Shown piece after piece: positions 8,475-15,471 of a stretch of DNA of 34,428 nt. The position numbers were made by a program, and so were the translations under genes. The DNA is from Labrys sp. WJW (GTDB lineage: Bacteria > Pseudomonadota > Alphaproteobacteria > Rhizobiales > Labraceae): assembly GCF_001676615.1 (NCBI RefSeq), contig NZ_LYXZ01000015.1, positions 1-34,428 on the forward strand, given 5' to 3'. The notes beneath the pieces were generated by a model. The model worked only from the letters and a program-made list of their open reading frames with translations. It did no database searches and was not told the origin of the DNA. Position 1 is the first letter of the stretch, and every line of letters begins with the position of its first letter.

Positions 8475-9679
8475 GCCTGTCCGACGATCAGCACCGCATT
8501 GATGCCGCCGAACGCGAAGGAATTCGTCATGGCATGGCGCATCGTCACCGCCCTCTTCTGATCCGGCACGCAATCAAGATCGCATCGGGGATCGGGCGTT
8601 GTCCAGTTGAGGGTGGGCGGCACCACACCCTCGCGCAGGGCCATCACGGTGATTGCCAGCTCGATGGCGCCAGCCGCCCCGAGAGCATGGCCGTGCACCG
8701 GCTTGGTGGAGGAAACCGGCAGGCTGGCCAGGCGCTCGCCGAAAACAGCGGCGAGTGCGGCGGCCTCGGTGGCATCATTGGCAAGCGTGCCGGTGCCGTG
8801 GGCGTTGACATAGTCGATCGCCTCCGGTTCCAGCCCGGCATCATCGAGGGCCTGGCGCATGGCGGAGGCCGCTCCGCCGGCATCCGGGCGCACGATGTCG
8901 CCGGCATCGCTGGAGGTTCCGTAACCGCAGAGCTCGGCCAGCGGGGTCGCCCCCCTGGCACGGACGCTCTCCTCGCTCTCCAGCATGAAGATGGCGGCGC
9001 CTTCTCCCAGCACCATGCCGTTGCGGTCCTTGGAGAAGGGGCGGCAGGCATTGGGGGAGAGCACGCGCAGCGCTTCCCAGCCCTTCATGCCCGAGGCGGT
9101 GATGCAGGCCTCGGCCCCGCCGACCACGGCACGGTCGACCATGCCCGCCCGGATGAAATGCGCGCCGAGGCCGATGGCCTGGGTGCCCGATGCACAGGCA
9201 CTGGCGACCGCAAAGGAGGGGCCGCGTGCGCCGTGGCGGGCACTCAGCTGCGAAGCGGCGCCATTGGGCATCAGGCGCGGCACGCTCCAGGGATCGAGGC
9301 GCTGGCCGGTGACATAGGCGTTGTGGATGCCGATCTCGATGGTTTCACCGCCGCCGATGCCGGTGCCGACGATGGTAGCCGTGCGTTCGCCCTGCCGCGC
9401 GCCGCGTGCAAAGCCGGCCTGCGCCAGGGCCTCGTCGCCGGCCACGATGGCGAGCTGGGTGAAGCGGTCGCAGAAGGCCAGCACATCGGGCTCGATATGG
9501 GCAGCCGGGTCGAAACCGCGCAGCTGGCCGGCGATGCGGATATTGTGGCGCAGTTCCCGCGCCACTTCGAGCGGGCCGATGCCGCTCCGGCCCTCGCGGG
9601 CGGCCTCCCACAGCGCCGGAACACCAAGCCCCACCGCCGTCGCTGCCCCCATGCCGGTAATATAGACGCGTCTTTTCAA
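8471..9679 (-). CDS. 3-oxoacyl-ACP synthase II-type ketosynthase (FabF/NodE-like)
   Basis: A 402-residue condensing enzyme elongating acyl-ACP with malonyl-ACP. The triad is Cys162 in ASACASGTQAI, His294 in NAHGTGT and His331 in GHALGAAG, with Lys326. The N terminus reads KRRVYITGMG, where FabF proteins begin, so I favour the TTG at 9679, two bases past the ACP stop. A TTG at 9700 and a GTG at 9694 are alternatives inside the ACP gene; none has a good ribosome binding site, which suggests coupling to ACP translation. It sits next to a private ACP and dehydratase, so it is probably not the housekeeping FabF. Confidence 0.88.
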   Translation of the reverse strand: MKRRVYITGMGAATAVGLGVPALWEAAREGRSGIGPLEVARELRHNIRIAGQLRGFDPAAHIEPDVLAFCDRFTQLAIVAGDEALAQAGFARGARQGERTATIVGTGIGGGETIEIGIHNAYVTGQRLDPWSVPRLMPNGAASQLSARHGARGPSFAVASACASGTQAIGLGAHFIRAGMVDRAVVGGAEACITASGMKGWEALRVLSPNACRPFSKDRNGMVLGEGAAIFMLESEESVRARGATPLAELCGYGTSSDAGDIVRPDAGGAASAMRQALDDAGLEPEAIDYVNAHGTGTLANDATEAAALAAVFGERLASLPVSSTKPVHGHALGAAGAIELAITVMALREGVVPPTLNWTTPDPRCDLDCVPDQKRAVTMRHAMTNSFAFGGINAVLIVGQA

Positions 9680-9680
9680 A

Positions 9681-9965
9681 TCAGGACTTTTCACTGGCAA
9701 TGCGGGCCAGCACGCCGTCGATGAAGGATTTGAGATCCTTGGCTTCGGCGATCGAGCCGTCCATCGGAATATAGACGTCGAACTTTTCTTCCACGGCCGT
9801 GAGGATCATCACGATATCGATGGATTTGAGGCCGAGTGTCTCGAAGGTCGCGTCAGGCGTTACCTTCTCGCGATCCACCATGCCCTCGGATACGATCAGG
9901 TTGACGACCTCGTCATAGACACGCTGCGGATCGGACAGGATGTTATCTTTGGTTTCGGTCGACAT
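9681..9965 (-). CDS. Dedicated acyl carrier protein
   Basis: A 94-residue acidic protein with phosphopantetheine site Ser48 in LGLKSIDIV, a variant of the usual DSLD motif. It begins at the ATG at 9965 behind an AGGAAGA ribosome binding site; longer readings to 10040 are unlikely. It is the first gene of the ketosynthase-dehydratase-reductase-glycosyltransferase operon, and probably carries the acyl chain for that pathway and possibly for serine palmitoyltransferase. An ACP gene beside SPT is known from other sphingolipid-producing Proteobacteria. Confidence 0.87.
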   Translation of the reverse strand: MSTETKDNILSDPQRVYDEVVNLIVSEGMVDREKVTPDATFETLGLKSIDIVMILTAVEEKFDVYIPMDGSIAEAKDLKSFIDGVLARIASEKS

Positions 9966-10040
9966 CTTCTTCCTGGACACGTCGCTTGAGCAAAGCGCGC
10001 TGTAGCTAACCGCTCGATTGCTCAAGCTTTTTTGTTTCAA

Positions 10041-10076
10041 CGCGCTTTGCGATTCTAGGCAATGCCGTCAAATCAC
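10041..10076 (+). repeat. Dispersed palindromic repeat, copy 1
   Basis: CGCGCTTTGCGATTCTAGG followed by CAATGCCGTCAAATC. It aligns with copies at 13519-13555 (opposite orientation) and 18129-18170. It lies in the 134-base gap between the GNAT gene and the ACP gene, so it occupies the probable ACP promoter region. Confidence 0.6.
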
Positions 10077-10099
10077 AAAACGCCATGGGCGCAATGGGA

Positions 10100-11236
10100 C
10101 TAAATCGATGCTTCAAAGACGCCGAAACGGCGTGTCGACCGGGCCCCGAGCCATTCAACTACGCTCGTCATGGCATAGTTGTCGTCAAGAATCCAACCGC
10201 ATTCCAAATCTTGCACACCGGTGATGGCCGCCCGGCGCATCAATTCATCCACCAGGATGAGCGCGACACTGGCCCCGGAGACCGAGCCGACCAGGCGCGG
10301 CGCCACGCCGAACAGCACGGCGCGGCCGCCGGCAAAGCGCCGCGTCAGGCCACGCCACGCCAGTTTCAGCCAGCCGATGGGGGATGGCGAGCCGCCGAGA
10401 TCGCCCGTGATCTCGAAGACATTGGGCAGGAACAGGGCAAAGCCCAATAATTCCCCGTTTCGTTCGACGAAGACGCCATAATCGGCCTTCAGCAAGGGCT
10501 TGAAGGCCTTGATCATCGCCGCCATTTCCGCCTGCGAGACCGGTACGAAGCCCCAATTGGCGGCCCAGGAACCGTTGAACAGGCATCGCCCGAGTTCGGC
10601 ATCCTCGGCCAGCCTGTCCATGCGCATGGCGCGGATGTCGAACCCCTTTCGGCGGCGCTCCATGCCGAGTTTTTCGAGCCTGTCGGCAAGATCGCTGCGG
10701 CGCCGGTCGAAGCCATAGGAATGCAGCGTCTTTACCAGCGCGAGGCCTGCCGCCTCCAGATGGGCGCGCAGATAGGGCGGGTGCCAGGGCATCAGCACCA
10801 TGGCCGGCGCGGTGAAACCATCGATCAGCAGGCCGGATTCGGCGTTGATCGACAGCGTGAAGGGGCCGCGCATCACCGCCCTGCCCTTGCCCGCGAGATA
10901 AGCGGCTGCAGTCCGCACCAGCTCGGCCACCACCCCTTCGTCATCCACCGCGTCGAGGCAGCCGAAGAAGCCGATGCCCTCGTGCTGGGCCCCCGTGGCG
11001 AGATGATCGATCTGCGCGGAAATACGGCCAACGGCCCGGCCCTGCCCGTCATAGGCGAGCCAATAGGCGGCTTCGCCATGGGTCCAGAAGGCGCTCTTGG
11101 CCGGATCGATCAGTTGCGCCCGATCATGGTCGAGCGGCGCGACATAGTCGCTGTAACAGGCGTAGAGAAGCCTCGGCAAAGCAAGGAACTGCTTGAGCTC
11201 GCGCTTGGAGGAAACGGGACGGACGGTGACGGGCAT
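10100..11236 (-). CDS. GNAT-fold protein resembling bacterial ceramide synthase
   Basis: A 378-residue soluble protein beginning MPVTVRPVSSKRELKQFLALPRLLY, with WLAYDGQGRAVGRISAQID and a later long-range pattern (GPFTLSINAESGLLIDGF, MPWHPPYLRAHLEAAG) typical of a double GNAT-like family. The bacterial ceramide synthase of Caulobacter belongs to this GNAT-like type, and the surrounding SPT, ACP and SDR genes support N-acylation of the long-chain base as its role. The family match is from memory and is the main uncertainty; a general acetyltransferase of unknown function is the alternative. ATG start with an AAGG site upstream. It lies 57 bases below the AraC-type regulator. Confidence 0.65.
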   Translation of the reverse strand: MPVTVRPVSSKRELKQFLALPRLLYACYSDYVAPLDHDRAQLIDPAKSAFWTHGEAAYWLAYDGQGRAVGRISAQIDHLATGAQHEGIGFFGCLDAVDDEGVVAELVRTAAAYLAGKGRAVMRGPFTLSINAESGLLIDGFTAPAMVLMPWHPPYLRAHLEAAGLALVKTLHSYGFDRRRSDLADRLEKLGMERRRKGFDIRAMRMDRLAEDAELGRCLFNGSWAANWGFVPVSQAEMAAMIKAFKPLLKADYGVFVERNGELLGFALFLPNVFEITGDLGGSPSPIGWLKLAWRGLTRRFAGGRAVLFGVAPRLVGSVSGASVALILVDELMRRAAITGVQDLECGWILDDNYAMTSVVEWLGARSTRRFGVFEASI

Positions 11237-11292
11237 GCCGCCCTTCTGTCAAGTTCGGACGGGAAAGGCAACGGGTGACGGGCAAGAGCGGC

Positions 11293-12327
11293 TCAACCGC
11301 GGGCATCCGTCGGGCTGACGCCGAATTCCTGGCGGAACAATCGGCTAAAATGGGCCGGATCGAGATAACCGCAGCGCATGGCGATATCGGCGATCGGCAC
11401 GCTGCGCGGCGCGCGGGCCAGCATGTCGCGCGCCCGTCCCAGCCGCCGCGCACGAATGGCCTCGGCGATGGCGATGTCCTGCTCGGCAAAGCAGCGATAG
11501 AGCGTGGCGCGCGAGCAGCCGAGCAGCCCCGCCAGCATATCGGGATCGAAAGCGGGGTTGGCGAGATTGACGTCGATCAACCGCATCGCGGCGCTGAAGA
11601 CGCTGCCGGCAACTTCGAGATCCTCGTCCTCGCTCCGCCCCGCGACATCGCGCAAGGCGAGATCGGCCAGATCGAGCGTGATCTGGAGCAGGCTGGCGCG
11701 CTCGTCGGGATGGAGATTGTCGATCTCGCCGGCCAGGGCCCGCATCTGGGCGGCGAGGATACGGCCGGCGGGTGATGCCCCCAGCCAGCGGGCGAGCGCG
11801 GCCGAGGACGGAAGCTGCGGCCCCAGGATCGCTTCCGCACGCTCGCGCCTCATCGCCAGATGCACCGCTTCGAAGGCGGTCCAGGTCACTCGGCTCTCGC
11901 TTCTGGCATCGAAGGCGAAGAATTGCCCAGCCGTGGCCAGGCTGCGTTCATCCCCTTCCTCGTGCCGGCGCTTGCCTGAGAGGACCAGGCCGATGGCGAT
12001 ATCGTCACCACCGTCCCGCTCGCTCTGCCCGAACCGGCGCCCGCCCGCCAATGCGTGCGAACGCGTGGTGAAGATCGAGCCTCCCGGCCCCATCACGCCT
12101 GCCCCCTCCGCCAGAAACGGCGAGGGGTCACTGCGCTGGTCCGCGTCGATCTCGTAGAGGGCGGCCTCGCGCCAGAAATCATAGCGCTCGTGCGGACGAT
12201 GGTCGCGCGTATCGAGACGCGCATAGACGGCCGTCTTGGGCAAGCCATGGCGCCTCATCGACCAGCGCCCATCGCCCGGACGCCAGCTCCACGCATCCTT
12301 GCTCCAGTCGGCAGTGGATCGCTTCAC
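11293..12327 (-). CDS. AraC-family transcriptional regulator
   Basis: A 344-residue regulator. The N-terminal part (HERYDFWREAALYEIDA onwards) is the AraC-type ligand-binding domain. The C terminus has the double helix-turn-helix: DPDMLAGLLGCSRATLYRCFAEQD, then IADIAMRCGYLDPAHFSRLFRQEFGVSP. The GTG at 12327 follows a GGGAGA site at good spacing; a GTG at 12378 and an ATG at 12258 are alternatives. It is on the same strand as, and 57 bases upstream of, the GNAT gene, so it may control the lipid locus or itself. The effector is unknown. Confidence 0.87.
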   Translation of the reverse strand: MKRSTADWSKDAWSWRPGDGRWSMRRHGLPKTAVYARLDTRDHRPHERYDFWREAALYEIDADQRSDPSPFLAEGAGVMGPGGSIFTTRSHALAGGRRFGQSERDGGDDIAIGLVLSGKRRHEEGDERSLATAGQFFAFDARSESRVTWTAFEAVHLAMRRERAEAILGPQLPSSAALARWLGASPAGRILAAQMRALAGEIDNLHPDERASLLQITLDLADLALRDVAGRSEDEDLEVAGSVFSAAMRLIDVNLANPAFDPDMLAGLLGCSRATLYRCFAEQDIAIAEAIRARRLGRARDMLARAPRSVPIADIAMRCGYLDPAHFSRLFRQEFGVSPTDARG

Positions 12328-12949
12328 GCATGTCTCCCGAACAAGGTTGGCTCGCGCCCTGCCGCACCGGCCTGACACCTACCAACGAATAACATCTTCC
12401 GATGCTGCTGCAAGGGCGGCCCGCGCGTGCCTCGGCAAAGAACGCGCGAGCGACAATTACAATATAACGACACGTTCTTCAAAATTCAGATATCTGCAGT
12501 TTAACTGCCATCTGCTTACAGTTCCATGATGAAATTTTCATTTACGAAAGACCGTTACGACATTTACCTCAATAAAACTAAGAATCACCTTTCATGGGTT
12601 CGAATTTCAGCAAAATGAAAAGCAAATACTGAAATAATATTTTCACGCTCGGGTTATGATTTTCTGTATTTTTTAGATAAATCCACCAGAAAGAGACGTT
12701 TATCCAAATATATAGAGACGCTTATCCTACCACATTTGAGGTATTTTGGTTCATTTTAACAAATAGAAATCGCTCCCGGAGCCTCGCCCATGATGCCTCT
12801 TCACGCGCAAAGCCGCCGATCAAGGCGCCAAGGCAAGACTTGACGTCCCGTTCCAGGGCCTGTTGCCACTGGCCGCAGGCCCTGACGAGAGAACCGAGAA
12901 AAAAGAGCGCCAACGCGCCTGAACTTTGGATCAAGATCAGGAGAGCTCC
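12328..12949. other. AT-rich intergenic region upstream of the Vap-like gene
   Basis: From about 12460 to 12770 base composition drops sharply to AT-rich, unlike the rest of the window. It holds short palindromes (for instance around ATGAAATTTTCAT near 12530) and a pair of 14-base direct repeats at 12692 and 12714. I see no credible gene in it. It could be a control region of imported DNA. Confidence 0.6.
12692..12727 (+). repeat. Pair of 14-base direct repeats, 22-base period
   Basis: AGAGACGTTTATCC (12692-12705) and AGAGACGCTTATCC (12714-12727) differ at one base and are spaced by 22 bases, close to two helical turns. This is a layout often seen for transcription-factor sites. They lie about 220 bases before the Vap-like gene. 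Confidence 0.6.
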
Positions 12950-13417
12950 ATGGACGACGCCAAGTTGAACTACGACCCCGACCTTGCCGCCCGCGAGTTT
13001 GCAAGCTCGATGGCGGGGCTGCTCGAGCAGGACCAGATCAAGGCCATCACGGCCGACATCATGGGCACGGCGGCAGCCGACCAATATCCGGCCAAGTGCA
13101 CCATCATCAGCGCCATCTTCTATCTGCGCTTCACGATCGAAGTCACGACCGACAGGGGATATGGCCATGTCCTCAAGACCTTCACCGGCAATGCCGGTGG
13201 CGTTTCCAGTCCCGGCGGCGGCGTGATGTTCGGCACGATATTCACCAAGGACCTCAACCGCCTCTATGCGGAAACCGTGAGCTTCCAGTTCAACGCCAGT
13301 CCCGTGATGCTGAATGTGAACTTCTTCAGCAAGGGCCACGCCCTGCTGGGCAACTTCATGTCGGGCGGCGTCAGCACGGTCGGTGGAACCGGCGGCGGTA
13401 CCGGTCGCTGGAAATGA
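12950..13417 (+). CDS. Vap-family (VapA/VapB-like) beta-barrel protein
   Basis: A 155-residue protein. Residues 55-155 match the conserved core of Rhodococcus equi Vap proteins as I recall it: YLRFTIEV, then PGGGVMFGTIFTKDLNRLY (88-106), TVSFQFNA, LNVNFF and a Gly-rich end GGVSTVGGTGGGTGRW. VapA is a secreted protein that disturbs phagosome acidification. Here residues 1-20 are charged and no signal peptide or lipobox is visible, so the protein is either cytoplasmic or leaves by another route. The ATG at 12950 has GGAG 8-11 bases upstream. Flanking AT-rich DNA hints at transfer. Role unknown. Confidence 0.78.
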   Translation: MDDAKLNYDPDLAAREFASSMAGLLEQDQIKAITADIMGTAAADQYPAKCTIISAIFYLRFTIEVTTDRGYGHVLKTFTGNAGGVSSPGGGVMFGTIFTKDLNRLYAETVSFQFNASPVMLNVNFFSKGHALLGNFMSGGVSTVGGTGGGTGRWK

Positions 13418-13423
13418 CGAAGA

Positions 13424-13454
13424 GGTGGCAGGCCGCTCCCTTTGGCCTGCCACC
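13424..13454 (+). terminator. Hairpin after the Vap-like gene
   Basis: GGTGGCAGGCC (13424-13434) pairs perfectly with GGCCTGCCACC (13444-13454), 6 bases after the stop codon. The position and 11-bp GC-rich stem suit a terminator, but no T-tract follows, so an mRNA-stabilising hairpin is possible. Confidence 0.6.
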
Positions 13455-13483
13455 GTCCCTGTGTGGGCATCGGGCGCAGGCAG

Positions 13484-13610
13484 TGAAGCGTTTACACTCA
13501 AACACGCTTTGCTCCATAGCGATTTGGCGGAATCACCAAGAATCGCAAAGACGCGTCGAACCAAAGGGTTAGAGCAAAATAGCGTTCACACTTGAACGCG
13601 TTTTGCTCTA
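13484..13610 (-). repeat. Dispersed palindromic repeat, copy 2 (two modules)
   Basis: Module one (13519-13555) is the reverse complement of the 10041 element: GCGATT...GAATCGC around a non-pairing middle. Module two (13571-13609) is a stem of AGAGCAAAA with TTTTGCTCT, enclosing GCGTTCA with TGAACGC. The same two modules recur together at 18074-18170. No gene is visible between 13455 and 13650. Confidence 0.65.
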
Positions 13611-13650
13611 GGAAGGGGCTGAAGAAGCCTCGACTACCTGGAATTTCGTC

Positions 13651-14448
13651 TTGCTGCAGCCCTTTGCCGATATCTGGCGCCAGCGCGAACTGTTTCGCGC
13701 CATCCTGACCCGCGAACTGCAGGTACGCTTTCGCGGCTCGGTGTTCGGCTGGGCCTGGGCCGTGCTGGCGCCCCTGGTGATGCTGTCGATCTACACGCTG
13801 GTCTTTTCCGGTGCACTCAAGGTCGGCGTCTCCCAGGACAGCGGCGGGCGCTTCGGCTATGCCTTCTCGATCTTCGTAGGCCTGGTCGTCTTCAATTACT
13901 TCGCCGAGATCGCCTATCGCGCGCCACTTCTGCTGGCCGAGCACAAGCACATCATCCGCCGCTCGATCTTCCCGCCGCAGATCCTGGCCTGGATCGCGGT
14001 GGCGCGCGGGGGCGTCTACATGCTGATCGCGCTCGGCGTGCTGCTTACCGGGCAGGTCCTGATCGAGCAGTCGATCCACTGGTCCTGGCTGGCGCTGCCC
14101 TTCATCCTGCTGCCGCTAGGCCTCGTCCTGCTCGGCATCGTCTGGATCCTCTCGACCATCGGCGCCCTGACCAGCGACCTCAACCATTTGATCATCTCGA
14201 TCATTCCGGTGGCGATGTTCGCCACCCCGGTGTTCTATGAGGCGAGCCAGGTGCCGGAAGGCTGGCGCTGGCTTGCCTATCTCAATCCCCTCACCGGCAT
14301 CATCGAGATGATGCGCACCGCCATCCTGCGCGGCGCCTGGCCGGATGGCCTGCTCTATCTGACCTGCCTCGCCGCCTCGCTTGCGGTATTCTATGCCGGC
14401 CAGACCCTGTTCATGCGAAAGAAGACGATCCTTGTCGACATCATCTGA
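13651..14448 (+). CDS. ABC-2 polysaccharide/lipopolysaccharide exporter, permease subunit (Wzm/KpsM-like)
   Basis: A 265-residue, six-helix membrane protein. The N terminus (LFRAILTRELQVRFRGSVFGWAWAVLAPL) and ending (YLNPLTGIIEMMRTAILRGAWP) are typical of permeases exporting O-antigen, capsule or teichoic-type polymers. It pairs with the next gene. The only standard start in frame after the stop at 13609 is the TTG at 13651; the GGAAGGGG at 13611 is too far away to serve it, so initiation is uncertain. No glycan polymerase is adjacent; the double methyltransferase downstream may act on the same polymer. Confidence 0.86.
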   Translation: MLQPFADIWRQRELFRAILTRELQVRFRGSVFGWAWAVLAPLVMLSIYTLVFSGALKVGVSQDSGGRFGYAFSIFVGLVVFNYFAEIAYRAPLLLAEHKHIIRRSIFPPQILAWIAVARGGVYMLIALGVLLTGQVLIEQSIHWSWLALPFILLPLGLVLLGIVWILSTIGALTSDLNHLIISIIPVAMFATPVFYEASQVPEGWRWLAYLNPLTGIIEMMRTAILRGAWPDGLLYLTCLAASLAVFYAGQTLFMRKKTILVDII

Positions 14449-15262
14449 ACAGACGCTCGCCCCAAATCCTGTCCAAGGTCTCGTTCAAGACGTCCCTCAG
14501 GACCTCGCAGTCGAATGCCGCGATCTCGGCAAGGCCTACCAATTCTACAAGCACCCGATCGACCAGGTGAAGCAGGTGCTGTTCGGCGGCAAGAAGCGCT
14601 ATTACGACGAATATTGGGCGCTCAAGGAGATCGGTTTCGCCATCCCGAAGGGCGCCGCGGTCGGCATTGTCGGGCGCAACGGCTCGGGCAAGTCGACCCT
14701 CCTGCAGATCCTGTGCGGCATTACCGCGCCCACCATCGGCTCCCTCACCGTCAAGGGGCGCATCGCCCCGGTGCTGGCGCTGGGCGCGGCCTTCGACTAC
14801 GAGCTCACCGGGCGCGAGAACTGCTATCTGTCGGGTGCCATTCTCGGCCTCAAGCGCGCCCAGGTCACCGCAAGGCTGCCTGCCATCCAGGAACTCTGCG
14901 GCCTTGGCGATTTCTTCGAGCAGCCGGTGAAGCTCTATTCCAGCGGCATGGGCGCCCGCCTCGCCTTCGCCATCTGCGCCCATGCCGACGGCGACGTGCT
15001 GATCGTCGACGAAGCCCTCGCCGTGGGCGACGATGCCTTTCGCGAGCGCTGCCGCACCCTGATCCGTGCCTTCCGCCAGCGCGGCACCATCCTGTTCGTC
15101 TCCCACGACCTCGACCAGGTCGCGGAATTGTGCGAGCGCACGATCTGGATCGACCGTGGCCGCCTCAGGGCCGACGGCCAGACGCCTGCCGTCATCGCCG
15201 ACTATCGCAAGGCCCTGGCGGAGGAAGCCGACGACCCCAACCGCTTCGCCTTCATGACCTGA
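14432..15262 (+). CDS. ABC polysaccharide exporter, ATPase subunit (Wzt/KpsT-like)
   Basis: A 276-residue ATPase with Walker A GRNGSGKST, signature YSSGMGARLAF, Walker B VLIVDEALAVGD and switch His in SHD. The insertion YYDEYWALKEIGF before Walker A is typical of the polysaccharide-export group. The protein ends soon after the nucleotide-binding domain, so the C-terminal glycan-recognition domain of some Wzt proteins is absent. The TTG at 14432 overlaps the permease gene by 17 bases; no better start is evident. Confidence 0.87.
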   Translation: MSTSSEQTLAPNPVQGLVQDVPQDLAVECRDLGKAYQFYKHPIDQVKQVLFGGKKRYYDEYWALKEIGFAIPKGAAVGIVGRNGSGKSTLLQILCGITAPTIGSLTVKGRIAPVLALGAAFDYELTGRENCYLSGAILGLKRAQVTARLPAIQELCGLGDFFEQPVKLYSSGMGARLAFAICAHADGDVLIVDEALAVGDDAFRERCRTLIRAFRQRGTILFVSHDLDQVAELCERTIWIDRGRLRADGQTPAVIADYRKALAEEADDPNRFAFMT

Positions 15263-15340
15263 CGGGAGTGCCGGGGAACATGAGGTAAAAGCGGCCCTTA
15301 GAATTCCGATGCGATGTGGTCAGGAAGGAAGGCTCCGATT

Positions 15341-15428
15341 TGTCATAGCCGGGCTTGACCCGGCTATCCAGAAGCCCCCACACGACGGGCCGAAAGGCTG
15401 GATTGCCGGGTCAAGCCCGGCAATGACA
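15341..15428. repeat. Dispersed inverted-repeat element (CCGGGTCAAGCCCGG type)
   Basis: TGTCATAGCCGGGCTTGACC at the left is matched inversely by GGTCAAGCCCGGCAATGACA at the right, around about 48 bases. Elements of this kind are common between genes in Alphaproteobacteria. It lies between the convergent ABC ATPase and methyltransferase genes. Confidence 0.75.
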
Positions 15429-15471
15429 AGGGTCGCGCACATTCAAAGATGCTGAAGTGAACCGCATTGCT

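Noticed and set aside
8471..9679. Ketosynthase as NodE with nodulation function
   Set aside because: Sequence similarity to NodE-type enzymes is general to FabF-like proteins; no nodABC or nod box is seen.
9681..9965. ACP and ketosynthase as the AcpXL lipid A very-long-chain system
   Set aside because: No LpxXL acyltransferase, second ketosynthase or FabZXL is adjacent, and the neighbours are sphingolipid-type genes.
12722..13564. 280-residue minus-strand frame across the Vap-like gene
   Set aside because: Antisense to the Vap-like gene and extends into repeats; no domain is recognised.
13484..13610. Repeat modules as a CRISPR array
   Set aside because: Only dyad-symmetric single modules; no regular repeat-spacer periodicity and no cas genes.
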